A stretch of 64,000 bases of DNA from Lactuca virosa (GCA_928212115.1 CAKMRJ010005634.1:252417261-252481260), one strand, 5' to 3'. Counted from the stretch's first letter, positions 50,266-61,862 are shown. The notes: generated by a model not told the origin, from the letters alone. Translations and numbers: made by a program.

Positions 50266-50728
50266 AAGGGTTTCTAAGTATGGACAAGCAAAGGGGATGA
50301 ATGCTTACGTTTTTAAGGAGAAAGAAGTCTTTGTGGGGATGATACTTGAGAGAGAAATGATGTGTTCACGGCTGGAAATGGAGAAGTGAAGAGAAAAATG
50401 GCCAAAACTCATATATATGACATGAGTTCACGACCAAGGAAGGGTTCACGGTCGTGAACCTAGCTTGGGCCGTGAACTCCTTTTGATGCTATTTCCGGCT
50501 CGATTGCAACACAATGATCTCAAATAAGTGTACTAGGTTTGGAACTCATAAAATGACCCTTAACAAAGGTAAAAGGTAGCAAAAACAAGTCTGACTTTTG
50601 ATTGATTGAATTTACTTACTAGATAGAAATTTCGGGTTGTCACAAGTCTGATGTTCCCGAACCTGCTATTAGAATTATGAGTAAGGTAGAAAACTTGAAT
50701 GATGTCGTTAACCTGTGTATGGAGACTA

Positions 50729-51117
50729 GTAAGTTTCATTCTTAATTTCGTATATGTTGGATCCCACCAAAAATGATCCATAAACAAAATCCAAAATTGA
50801 CCCCCACTGGAATTGAATCATGAAAAATCCCAAAAATCGATGGTTTCTGAATTTGATGCTTTAATCGATTTTCCAGCATACCGAAGACGAAAGAGAATAT
50901 CCCTTATTTTGTTACTAATGCGTTCAATCAGATTTCCGGATGTTGATGCTCCAATCGGGTTTCAGAACTCGATGATTTATGGGAGGAATCAACCCTCTTA
51001 TTATCGTTAGAGTGTGTAGATTTGAGTGTTGGAATCAGATCTAGTGATGGAAGGAGGGTGCAGGGTGTCGACTGGTGGTTCAAGAACCTGTAAATCGGTT
51101 GTCGATTATCCTCTTCT
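50729..51117 (+). other. Probable intron or intergenic sequence
   Basis: It begins with the GTAAGT donor of the exon-like frame. A 65-codon open frame (50813-51010) has no recognised domain. It is cut by the next LTR at 51118. Confidence 0.35.
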
Positions 51118-52933
51118 TGTGACTTCCGCTAATTTTCAGAATCAAAAAGAACTTTCTTTACGCTTTAAAAATCATGATACTTCATTTGCGGAAAATCCCA
51201 GTACATAAAAATCTTTTGAGAACAAGATTGCATCAAATAAAATCTTTAAGGATGTCATAATCAATATATAACTTCCCAAACTCATAACCAAAAATTTTCT
51301 TTTCATATTGAATAATCCATCAACCAAATATGTTTGTCAAAATCCTAAAGTATTCAGTGTATATCAATAAAACATTCCAAAAGTACATCATAGTCAATAA
51401 AGCGAGAAAATCATGGTGTGTGCAATGCGATCATCCCGAGCTCCTCCCCTTTGAACCGTAAGTACCTGAATCATAAACTAAAAATCGTAAGCACAAAGCT
51501 TAGTAAGTTCCTCAAAACACCTCATACCATACATACAATGGGCCTTGCCCGATAAGCATCGGGCCCTGCCCGGAACAGATCTGTCAATAACATGCGATGG
51601 TCCCCGCCCAACATACTCATCAGGCCATGCCTGGCATCGGACCCCACCCGGTATACATATAAACACATAAAATACATGAAAGAGTCACTAAGACAGCTAG
51701 CATACTATAACATAATCCAATGGGCTGCCATTGGTGCCTTTGACCTGCAAGTACTGTGAGGAGACTCACCTCTTAGTCGGAACAAATAACTAAATAGGTA
51801 TCGGCTCCGAATATCAGCTCTACCCGTCACCTATTGACCAATCTCAAATACAACTCAAAATACCCAAAATACCTTCTAGTCAAAAAATCAAAAGTCAAAG
51901 TCAACGACCAACGTTGACTTGCCACGTCGTGGTCCCTAAAGGACAAAACAGACGATCTGACCCCCAGTCGCCACAACGTGGTGACCTGACACCACGTCGT
52001 GGAAACGGGATTCCAAACAACTTAATTGATTAAGTTGTTTACTTCAACCTCTCAAGCTACAAACCTCATATCTCACTCAAAACATGATCTAGAGGGATAA
52101 AGTTTCTAACTTTTCCCCTAAGGACCATCCAAAAAGGACCAAAACTCAAACCCTAGGATCCATAAGGCGTGAACTTAGCCATTAAGCACTTATTCCTTTA
52201 AATCAGAAGTCCATCTTCTCCAGTAGTGTTTCTAGCACCAAAACTAACCTAAAAGTTGATGCTTGATAGACATGCATGTCCAATTCATGTCTTGAACCCA
52301 TATTAGGTCAAAATGAGGGTTTTATGACCTAAATCTCATGCATGGATTGAAAACTCAACCAAACTCCAGATCCAAGCCACAAATTATACCGAATGCCCCA
52401 AAGATTCATAAAGTTGCAAACTTTATGAGATCTCATCATCTCAACAAACAAGAACAAGAAGTTTATGGTATAAAACTCAAGATTAACAACCTAGCATGAT
52501 AAAAATCGAGTCTTGGACAATTACAAAGGTCTAGAAGAGTGCCAAGGTGAAGAATGGAGACTTGCTTGATTGATCTTTGCTTCATTCTTCCTCCTTCTTC
52601 CTTCTTTAGCTTCAAGGAACACCAAAACTAGCTCAATAATGGAGAAAAGTAATTAGGTTTTTCTTTAGGGCTTGAGGGGGATGATGGAGGCTGAGGATGA
52701 GCAAACCCTAACCTCCTCATTCCTTTAAATAGGGAGCAAACCTGGAAAAATAGGGTTTTCACATAAACCGTCCACCACGCCGTGGCCAATACTGCCACGC
52801 CGTGGTGGCTTAAATAAAACACGCGAATCCTTCTTGCCTCGCCATGTTGTGGTGGTGCCTCCACCACGCCGCGGCAACCCTCAAAATGATAATTTCAATT
52901 ACAAATAAAGTACCTCAAGATCCGGGTGTTATA
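51118..52933 (-). repeat. LTR of the minus-strand Gypsy element
   Basis: On the minus strand it begins TATAACACCCGGATC (expected TG appears as TA) directly after a GGAGGAGAGT polypurine tract. It ends ...GAAGTCACA at 51118. The left border is inferred from the terminal CA. CCACGNCGTGG boxes occur at 52775-52785, 52795-52805 and 52864-52874 (degenerate), upstream of a minus-strand TATTTAAA at 52724-52731. More boxes are near 51921 and 51993. Confidence 0.7.
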
Positions 52934-53378
52934 ACTCTCCTCCAATTGAATTAGACTTCATCATCGAAGTCCGCCACCTCAAATAATTTGGGGTAATGCT
53001 CTCTCATCTTGTCCTTCAGCTCCCACGTCTATTCCGAACCCTTTCAATGATGCCACTGCACCTTCACGAGATTCACAACCTTGTTTCACAGAGTCTTCAT
53101 CCTCCTGTCAAGGATCGCTACCGGTCTCTCTCTATATAAATCAGGAGATCATCCACCTGAATGTCCTCCAATGGAACCACTGCAAAATCATCAACCAAAC
53201 ACTTCTACAGCTGAGAGACATGAAAAATGTTATGAATCTGACTAAGCTCCTCTGTCAGATCCAAACGATACACCACCCTGCCCACCCGGGCTAAAACCAT
53301 GAAGAGACCAATTTACCTGGGGCCTAGTTTTCCCCGCTTCCTAAATCGGATGACACCTTTCCAAGGTGACACCTTCAG
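52934..53378 (-). pseudogene. Gypsy pol C-terminal tail
   Basis: The minus strand from 53378 reads VSPWKGVIRF, RKRGKLGPRYIG, then a region ending in SQIHNIFHVSQL. This is the segment between integrase and chromodomain found in plant chromodomain Gypsy polyproteins. Further on, frames are broken. The upstream part was separated by the plus Gypsy insertion. Confidence 0.8.
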
Positions 53379-54112
53379 TGTGACAACCCGATATTTTTCA
53401 AGTCAATGTAACATTCAAAAAGTCAAATATAATGAACTATTTGGAATCAACGAAATTAGCGTAAAAATAAAGTGTTCTAAAATCTTAATTGGGATGCATA
53501 AAGCGTTAGATATCGTGCCAAGGTTTCCAAAAACATAAAGAACACTCAAATCCGAGTTATAACGAAGGAGTTATGACCAATCGAAAATCCACGACACACC
53601 CGGTAAAACACTGTTAAACGTAAAAAGTGAAACTTCAATAAAATGCTTTTTAGCCTTAGGTATCTAAACGAAAGTTGTAGATTACGTTAAACCGTGAACA
53701 TACATAAAAAGAACGCCCAAATCTGACTTCGTATGAGGAAGTTATGATTTTTCTAAGTTTCGGAACAGCGGTAGACAACTAAAAACTCGAAATAAAGATC
53801 GAGCGAAAATTAGCCGACGCAACCTAAACGAGAGTTGAAGGTCTCTACAATAGTAGTACAATGGTAAAAAGACAGACGAAAACGGACATCGGATATAGAA
53901 GTTATGGATTTTTAACGGAATTATCGTGTCCCAGCCTATTAAATAAAATATAATTAAAAATAAAGTCAAAATTAGCCGACGGAGTCTAAATGAAAGTTGT
54001 AGATTATTTTCTCACCTTCGCGTGGATATAAAGAACGTCAAAACTGAGCTCGTATGCGAAAGTTACGCATTTTTGAAGTTTTTGGCACGCATTACGAAGC
54101 TTATCCGAAGGA

Positions 54113-54289
54113 GTACGCCCAGCGTACTGAATGGAGGGCCTCAGATCGGCCACGTCGCCCCTACCCATCTACGGCCGTCCCATCCGAATACCGGAGACCA
54201 TGACGTCATCGCTGACGTATGCCCCGCGTACGAGGGTACGCCCAGCGTACGAGGTACGCCCCGCGTACTTCGGAGTACGCCCAGCGTAC
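54113..54289 (+). promoter_or_regulatory. Inverted-repeat boxes GTACGCCCMGCGTAC
   Basis: Five 15-bp boxes lie at 54113-54127, 54217-54231 (GTATGC arm), 54236-54250, 54254-54268 and 54275-54289. Arms GTACGC and GCGTAC flank CCA or CCC. The last box ends 18 bp before the TATA box. Confidence 0.55.
54201..54220 (+). promoter_or_regulatory. as-1-like element
   Basis: It has TGACGTCA followed by TGACGTAT, with TGACG starts 12 bp apart. This is the same half-site and spacing as the as-1 element bound by TGA-type bZIP factors. It is about 100 bp upstream of the TATA box and is present in the 3' LTR at 62724-62743. Confidence 0.55.
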
Positions 54290-54307
54290 GAGGCCAACTT
54301 CCACCAC

Positions 54308-54315
54308 TATAAATA
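54308..54315 (+). promoter_or_regulatory. TATA box of the Gypsy LTR
   Basis: TATAAATA in a CACTATAAATAGC context, downstream of the repeat boxes. Duplicate in the 3' LTR near 62831. Confidence 0.75.
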
Positions 54316-55632
54316 GCATGCGAGGGTTCCGGGCAAAATTGCTCATTTTCTCTCATTCTCTCAAATTTTTACCTCGTTTTGTGTGCAAGTAATATCCCGA
54401 AGCCCCGGTTTCATATCTAAGCCCCGACGAAGGTCCGAAGCCCCGAGATTCCCAAGAATCTCATCACTTTCCGGTCGAGGTGCCGCCCGAGAAAAATCTC
54501 GTTTTCTTCGAATCATCACACTTTCCGGGTGAGTTCATACCCCTACTTTTTCACGTCTTTTCATGTTTTAGGGGGGAAATACAAGTGCAATACGATAAAA
54601 CTTATCGTTTTATACGGATTCAAATACATCATCTACATTTTTATAAATGTTAAATAACTTTGATATCAACTTTATACTTTACATTCAAAGTTAGTATTAC
54701 ATCGAGTTTTTATCACCAAATGGAACACACTTTCGGAAAAACTATAATGGGTATATTTTACGGGTTATTCATTACATCTTTACATAAACATTGTAAAAAT
54801 GAAATACCTTCATCTACATGAAATATAGACTTTTCTTTTCGTAAATCTATAAATACTAAGTGTTGTGAGATATTCAGGTTCAACGTACTCTCAAGTACGC
54901 ATTTCATGTCCTGTATTATAAACCATAATATCTTGGAGGGAGAGCGTGATACTTGTGTATAGATCTATACGGGATTGACAATCCCGCACCTAAACTGTTA
55001 GCTACAGTTAGACCGGCAGGTCTGGGGTGACAAACGTCATAACACTACAACGCCTGAAGAACGTTGTTACAGGCAGTCTGGGTCAATAGCATGGTTATAA
55101 AACTCACACGGAGTATTAAAATAAGATTGATTTACGAGGCTTTTGATGCATACAGTAAATACATTATTTGAGTATAAACACACTTTCACCATTTGAGCAC
55201 GAAAGATACTATTGCAATACCAGTCGTTGGAACTTTTCAGACTACATGTAGAAAATATTGGATTTTCTGGAAAACACGTTCAGTTATTTTTACTAAAGGG
55301 CATACAAATTTTCAATACAAAACTCTTGTGAACTCACCAACTTAATTGTTGACACTTTTTTTTAAAACTACTTGTATTTCTCAGGGAATCAGTAATACAG
55401 GTAACCAATCAGCTTTTGGAGAAGGAACGCTAAGGCGTCTATTATCAAAACATTTTAAATCATCATATTTGTAATATTCTTTTGAAACATGTATTACACG
55501 CAACAATGTAAGTTTTTATTATATTTATGATGGTTGTGTTTACTTTCTTTACAACATTCAACTGTTATGGTACTACGTGAAGTCACCCACCTCCGAATGT
55601 TTCCGCCATTCTGGTTTGGGGGTCTGACAGAT

Positions 55633-55644
55633 TGGTATCAGAGC
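55633..55644 (+). promoter_or_regulatory. Gypsy primer-binding site
   Basis: TGGTATCAGAGC, three bases after the LTR end. Complementary to initiator Met-tRNA. Confidence 0.93.
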
Positions 55645-56180
55645 ATTGTTTATAGTGAACTAAGTATATCGAACCACATAAGATATACAAACTATAAATG
55701 CAAAGGGACTAAAACCCTCTGACAAAACGTTTTCACAAACTATACTTTTAAGAAAATAAAATGCTAGTTTTATAAAAGTATAAGTACACGCATGCATCGG
55801 TCTTGTATCATAGCAAAAAAATTTCAAAAGTATTAAGGCAAGTTGTGACGCTACGACTAGGCCTCTGGATATGTAATCAGATCAAGGATGAATATAGCCT
55901 GATCAACTATATTTATCCTAGATGTGACCAACGTATGTCGAGGAATGGTCGTAATGAACAACAAGTCGAAAACTTACCTAAGAAAACACTAGAATCAAAC
56001 TTACAAATTTGAAATACTATAGGAGTATTTTAAAACCATAAAAACTATAATAATCGTGCGAACCTCAATAGTTAGTTAGATTTAGAAAATCGTCGAATAA
56101 AATTTATCCTTGTCAAAATTTCCCTTCTTACTCCCGAGTGTTATATATAATTCTCTTGCCCCTATTCTCGATCATAAGAA
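55645..56180 (+). other. Gypsy leader
   Basis: AT-rich untranslated leader between the PBS and the first ORF. No motif recognised. Confidence 0.5.
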
Positions 56181-56882
56181 ATGGCAGGTTTTCACATTCC
56201 CGGGGATCCCTACTACCCCAACCAGGGTAATGGAGGCTGGATTAAAGAAGACCCAGAGGAGGATTCCGAAGAGGAAATTCCAGAAGAAGAACCAGAAGGA
56301 GAACCAGAAGAAGAATCCGAAAAGGATCCTGAGGAAGACCCAGACGGAGATACAGAAGAGGAAGGAGATGGCGGGAGCACAGACTCGGAGCCTGAGGTCT
56401 ACAACCCTCCCCGAAGAGCAGCAAATCCCCCAAGGAACTTTCAGGGCCCGGCGCCCCGCTGGGCTGTGGATCTGAAGCGATGGAGCAGGGAACAAGGGCA
56501 ACGCCCACCCTACGGCATGGCACGATGCTTTTATAACCTCCGCAACGGGGGTTCGGCTGACAGGGCACTCCCTGTCATGGTCTGACGCATTGCCAACCAA
56601 GGCGAGCAAGCAAGAGTAAATGCCAGCCAACTCTTGGACATTGGGGCCACCGCTACTGTCACTGCGGTGCGTCTTCGTCGTCTGGACGAAGAGCATGAGC
56701 GAACAATAGAGCACACCTTTTCCCTGCAGAAGGACATCACTGCTACTAGAACCGAAGTAAGAGAGCTCCGTAGGAGCCAAGCAGCAATGGAGAGGCGCGT
56801 CATTGAGGCAGAACGTCAAGTAGCCCGAGCTAAGGCTTCCACAACCACATACCATGGTCCGCAGCGTGCCACCCGCTCATAG
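56181..56882 (+). pseudogene. Extra Gypsy ORF: acidic N-terminus and coiled coil, one in-frame stop
   Basis: A 233-codon frame opens at ATG 56181, has a TGA at 56583-56585 and ends TAG at 56881. Residues about 20-70 are runs of Glu with Asp and Pro (EEDPEEDPD-type repeats). The middle is basic and aromatic (PPRRAANPPRNFQGPAPRW). After the stop, residues about 165-220 have heptad-like Leu/Val/Ile spacing with many Arg and Glu (VRLRRLDEEHER, VRELRRSQAAMERR), a likely coiled coil. The stop may be a CGA to TGA change at a methylated CpG. The ORF is separate from gag and in front of it. I do not recognise a domain; related acidic ORFs may exist in other Tekay elements. Confidence 0.65.
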
Positions 56883-57269
56883 TAGAACGCGTACTTCTGG
56901 CGCTATGTATATACCTATCAAATAAGTGTTGGTGCTACTCTTTCCTTTAAGAATGTAAACCCGACAGATTGTGAGAACGCAGTTCGGGGGTCGGAATGCG
57001 GTCAAATTTTCCCATTTTCATTGATGTACCCTAGACCTAAATAAGGTCAAATTTTCCTGATCGTTGTATCATGTACTAATATCAATGAAATTGACACACA
57101 TTTATTATTTCCTTGAGTATTCCATTAAGTTCTTAAAAGAATCATACACTTATTTTTGAAAGTTTCCATTTACATGCGAAAACCAGAACTAAAACTAATA
57201 ATACTAAAACCTTCCATAATCATTTCTAATGACTTATCAAAAATTCGTCTCTTAACTTGTGGCAGAATC
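56883..57269 (+). other. Spacer between the extra ORF and gag
   Basis: Untranslated, AT-rich. The gag frame is open from 57156, but the ATG at 57270 starts the usual MPPRRNP-type gag N-terminus and is preferred. Confidence 0.5.
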
Positions 57270-60200
57270 ATGCCACCAAGGAGAAATCCCCGACGTTTCA
57301 ATACAAACGGAGCACCAGCACCACCTCCACCACCCCCTCCATCGATGGATGCTGCTACCTTTCAGGCTGCTGTAACAGCTGCCGTAACCGCGACAATGGC
57401 ACAAATGAGTAACAACAGATCAGGAGGAGGAAGAAACAGCTCTACTAATGGCCAAAACCAAGGTCGTTCCGGGGAATGTACCTATAAGGACTTCTCCAAC
57501 AGCAAACCCATCCCCTTTAATGGAACTGGGGGAGTGATGGCTCTATCCCAATGGATAGAGAAAACAGAAGCTGTGTTCGAGATATGCTCATGCCCCAAGG
57601 AAAGCAAAGTAAAATTTGCCGCCTGTACTTTCTCCGAGCGAGCCCTAACGTGGTGGAATGGCCACGTCAAGTCACTAACTCTGGTAGTGGCAAATTCCAT
57701 GGGTTGGGAGAACCTGAAACGGATGCTACTACGAGAGTACTGCCCTAGGGACGAGATTCAGAAGCTCGAGCAGGAGCTTTGGGGCCTTACGATGGTAGGC
57801 TCGGACATCATAAGATATACGAATAGGTTCAGTGATTTGACAATACTTTGCCCAGGAATGATGATTCTGGAAAGCCAAAAGGTGGAAAGGTATATCTGGG
57901 GCTATCGCCCCAGCTTCGAGGAAGTGTGCTAGCTTCCAAACCCACGACGTTCGAAAGCGCCAAAGAGCTGGCACAATCTCTCGTCGATCATGGGGTCTGC
58001 CAAAGTGTCACGACCGTCGCCCCGGAACCAACAAAAGGAAGCAACAACGATAACAGCAATGCTAACAACAACAAGAAGAAGAAGTTTTGGAACAAGAGGA
58101 AAGGTCAAGCTTCGCAAGAACCTTCAAAGAAACAAATGGTGGCGGTCCATGCCGCCACTACCCCTACCGCTGTTCCCGCTACCCCCGCGCCGACTAAACA
58201 ATATGCTGGGAATCTGCCAAAGTGCAACAAATGCAATTACCATCACCACGGTAATTGCCGAGAGATGCACTGTAAAAACTACGACAGAAAAGGGCACACT
58301 GCCCGTTTCTGTAAGGCACCGGCGCGACCAATCACCCAAGTTCCTGGTACTGGAGTAAGCCAGGCATGTTATGGGTGTGGGGAAACTGGGTACTTCAGGA
58401 GGGATTGCCCTAAGGCAAGGAATGCTGGCGGTGTAGGAAGAGTGCTGGCAATAGGGCAGAACGAGGAAATAGCCGATCCCACGGTGGTTACGGGTACGTT
58501 TCTCCTCAACGACATTTATGCATGCATACTCTTTGACTGTGGTGCGGAGAGAAGTTTCGTGAGTCATAAATTCAAACACTTACTTAATCAAAAACCCCAA
58601 GCACTCAATGAAACATTTACAGTAGAAATGACAAATGATAAAACGGAAAGCGCAAACGATATGTACATAGGCTGTACATTAAATTTAAATGAACACTCGT
58701 TCCAAATCGATCTTATGCCAATTACTATAAGAAGTTTTGATGTCATCATCGGTATGGACTGGTTAAGCCTTCACCATGCCAATATACTTTGTCACGAAAG
58801 GGCCGTTCGCCTCAATCTGCCAAGCGGCAAAACTGTTGTCGTTTATGGTGACAAACCCAATGCAAATTTACAAATCATCTCTTGCGTCAAAGCCCAAAAA
58901 TACCTTCGCAAAGAATATCATGCCTTCCTAGCCCACGTGGTAGACAAGAAACGAGAAGTGAAAGACATTAAAGACATTCCGGAAGTCTGCAATTTCCCCG
59001 ACATTTTCCCAGAAGATCTTCCACGAGTCCCACCGGAACGTCAAGTCGAGTTCAGGATCGACTTGATTCTCGGAGCTACCCCAGTAGCAAAATTGCCATA
59101 CCGTCTAGCACCGGCTGAAATGCAGGAGTTATCCAGTCAACTTGAACGAGCTTCTAAGCAAGGGATTCATCAGACCGAGCTTCTCACCTTGGGGAGCACC
59201 AGTTCTGTTCGTAAAGAAGAAGGACGGTTCTTTTCGCATGTGCATTGATTACCGAGAGCTGAACAAACTCACGATCAAGAACCGATATCCCTTACCGCGC
59301 ATAGACGATATGTTCGACCAACTACAAGGAGCGAGCTACTTCTCAAAGATTGATTTACGATCGGGGTATCACCAGCTGCGAGTCCTGGAAGGAGACATTC
59401 CCAAAACGGCATTTCGAACTCGCTATGGTCACTACGAGTTTGTAGTGATGCCCTTTGGTTTGACAAATGCACCGGCAGTGTTCATGGACTTGATGAACAG
59501 AGTATGTCGTCCTTTCCTGGATAAATTTGTGATCGTATTCATAGATGATATACTCATCTATTCAAGGAGCAAGGAGGAACATAGTCAACATCTCCGACAA
59601 GTCTTGGAAACATTAAGGACAGAGAAGCTATACGCAAAATTCTCAAAGTGCGAATTTTGGATTCGGAAAGTAGATTTCCTAGGTCACGTGGTCAGCAAGG
59701 AGGGAATACACGTGGACCCTTCCAAAATCAAGGCAATCGAGAACTGGATGACTCCAAACACCCCAACGGAAATCCGACAATTCTTGGGCCTCGCCAGGTA
59801 TTACCGAAGATTCATACAAAACTTCTCAAAGATTGCTAAGCCACTTACCACCCTGACTCAGAAGGGTGTAACCTTCAGCCGGGGAGAAAAGCAAGACGTC
59901 GCATTCCAAACACTAATGCGAGCCCTATGCAGTGCACCTATTTTAACCCTACCGGAAGGAATGGAAGACTTCGTGGTCTACTGTGATGCGTCAAACCAAG
60001 GACTTGGATGTGTCCTGATGCAACGAGGGAAGGTCATCGCATATGCCTCGAGACAACTCAAGACACATGAGGTAAATTATACCACACACGATCTCGAACT
60101 AGGAGCAGTCGTTTTCGCCCTAAAGATCTGGAGGCACTATCTCTACGGCACGAAATATACAATCTTTACCAATCATAAAAGCCTTCAACACATCCTCAGT

Positions 60201-61838
60201 CAAAAGGAACTAAACATGAGACAAAGGCGGTGGGTAGAACTACTAAACGATTACGAATGCGAAATTCGTTATCATCCCGGGAAAGCTAATGTAGTAGCTG
60301 ATGCCCTCAGCCGAAAGGAATACTCGGGCCGCCGAGTGAAATATTTAGCTATGACGATCCATTCACACCTGTCCACGCAAATCAAGGAAGCTCAAATAGA
60401 AGCCTTGAAATCCGAAAATGTGGCAGGAGAAGCCTTAAGAGGAGTGGATACGAATCTTGAAGTCAAGGATGACAGAGTTCGCTACTTCATGAATCGGATC
60501 TGGACGCCGAAGTTTGGCGGATTCAGAGATGTTGTCATGGACGAAGCCCATAAGACACGATACTCCATACATCCCGGTTCAGATAAGATGTATTTGGACC
60601 TCAAGAAACTGTACTGGTGGCCGAACATGAAAGCCGAAATTGCTACCTATGTAAGCAAATGTTTGACTTGCGCCAAAGTCAAGGTGGAATACCAAAAGCC
60701 CTCGGGATTGTTGCAACAACCGGAAATACCCGAGTGGAAGTGGGAGCGGATAACCATGGACTTCATAACCAAGTTACCCAAGACGACAAGCGGACTCGAC
60801 ACCATCTGGGTGATCGTCGACAGGTTAACCAAATCCGCGCACTTCCTACCAATCAAAGAAACGGATAAACTGGAGAAACTAACTAGAACATACATCAGGG
60901 AGATTGTACGACTGCATGGTGTGCCAATATCCATTATCTCGGACCGAGATAGTAGATTCACCTCGAGGTTCTGGCAGTCACTACAGAAATCTCTAGGAAC
61001 GAGGCTAGACATGAGTAACGCCTACCACCCACAGACCGACGGTCAGAGTGAGAGAACCATTCAAACCTTGGAAGATATGCTGAGAGCTTGTGTGATCGAC
61101 TTTGGTAAAGCGTGGGACACCCATTTACCATTGGTCGAGTTCTCGTACAACAATAGCTATCACACTAGCATCAAGGTTGCCTCATTCGAAGCCCTCTACG
61201 GCCACAAGTGCAGATCACCTCTGTGCTGGGCTGAAGTGGGTGACACGCAACTAGCAAGAGGTCAGGTACCCGACAGCACTCTCACTGGACCGGAAATCAT
61301 AAGGGAAACAACAGAGAAGATTGTTCAAATCCGAGAACGACTGAAGGCTTCAAGAGACAGAAAAAAGAGTTATGCGGATAAAAGACGGAAACCCTTGGAA
61401 TTCCAGGTTGGAGACCGGGTACTACTAAAAGTCTCACCCTGGAAAGGACTAATACGTTTTGGGAAGCGTGGGAAACTAAACCCAAGATATATCGGACCAT
61501 TCGAGATCCTTGCCAGGATCGGCCCAGTGGCGTACAAACTTCGGTTACCGCAAGAACTCAATAACATACACCCTACCTTTCACGTATCGAACCTAAAGAA
61601 GTGCTTGTCCGATGAGACCCTCGTTATCCTTCTAGACAAAATCGAAATCAACGAGAATCTCCAATTCGTGGAAAAGCCAGTAAAGATCATGGATCAGGAA
61701 ATTAAAAGAACTAAACAAAGTCGCATACCCATTGTGAAGGTCCGCTGGAAAGCCAAGCGAGGACCTGAATACACTTGGGAACGCGAGGATCAGATGAAAC
61801 AAAAGTACCCGCATCTTTTTCCTAGAACTCTACCTTAG
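57270..61838 (+). pseudogene. Gypsy gag-pol polyprotein with two frameshifts
   Basis: The frame is open from ATG 57270, shifts by a one-base loss near 57890-57905, runs to about 59140, shifts back by a one-base gain, and continues to TAG 61836-61838. Order of domains: Pro-rich N-terminus; gag (CTYKDFSNSKP, ALTWWNGHVK); three cysteine knuckles near 58220-58410, of which CKNYDRKGHTARFC lacks the second Cys and CYGCGETGYFRRDC has Tyr for His; protease LFDCGAERSF near 58530 (Cys for the usual Ser or Thr); RT with FIDD near 59538; RNase H with YCDASNQG near 59980; integrase with the CLTCAKVK zinc region, MDFITKLP, SDRDSRF and DGQSERT; chromodomain (VEKPVKIMD to YTWEREDQM) at about 61660-61800. The chromodomain and layout are of the Tekay type. 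It could not give one continuous protein. Confidence 0.95.
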
Positions 61839-61862
61839 ATTAAATTTTGGGACGAAATTCCC

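Larger units (their letters stand above)
40768..50644 (-). mobile_element. Solo LTR, interrupted by the gag-only element
   Basis: In plus orientation it begins TGTCACACCC and ends GGGTTGTCACA, with AGTCT on both sides (40763-40767 and 50645-50649). Without the inner element it is about 2.62 kb. There is no internal domain, so it is a solo LTR left by LTR-LTR recombination. Read on the minus strand it starts TGTGACAACCCG, like the plus Gypsy LTR, which points to a related Gypsy family. A TATATATG box (minus) lies near 50410-50419. Confidence 0.88.
40729..50728 (+). pseudogene. Exon-like frame split by the solo LTR
   Basis: ATG at 40729 opens 13 codons up to the LTR (40729-40767). The same frame continues after the LTR from 50650 for about 26 codons and meets a GTAAGT donor at 50729. 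The joined frame has 39 codons, no stop and a protein-like makeup, and it is preceded by UTR-like sequence. The join is seamless once one copy of AGTCT is removed. I recognise no family. It is probably the first exon of a gene disrupted by the insertion; a chance open frame of this length is possible. Confidence 0.45.
51118..53378 (-). mobile_element. 3' end of a minus-strand Gypsy element
   Basis: It comprises a 3' LTR (51118-52933) and the pol tail, cut at 53378 by the plus-strand Gypsy insertion. The rest of its pol would lie beyond that element, outside the window. Confidence 0.8.
53379..55629 (+). repeat. Gypsy 5' LTR
   Basis: It starts TGTGACAACCCG and ends GGTCTGACA. It contains the TATA box, an as-1-like element and five GTACGCCCMGCGTAC-type boxes. 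Confidence 0.95.

Noticed and set aside
40768..50644. Complete LTR element with the gag-only element as its internal region
   Set aside because: The inner element has its own LTRs, target duplication and PBS; the outer sequence has no second LTR.
56172..56855. 227-codon minus-strand open frame opposite the extra Gypsy ORF
   Set aside because: Antisense shadow of the Glu-rich repeats, giving low-complexity Phe/Leu runs; no support as a gene.
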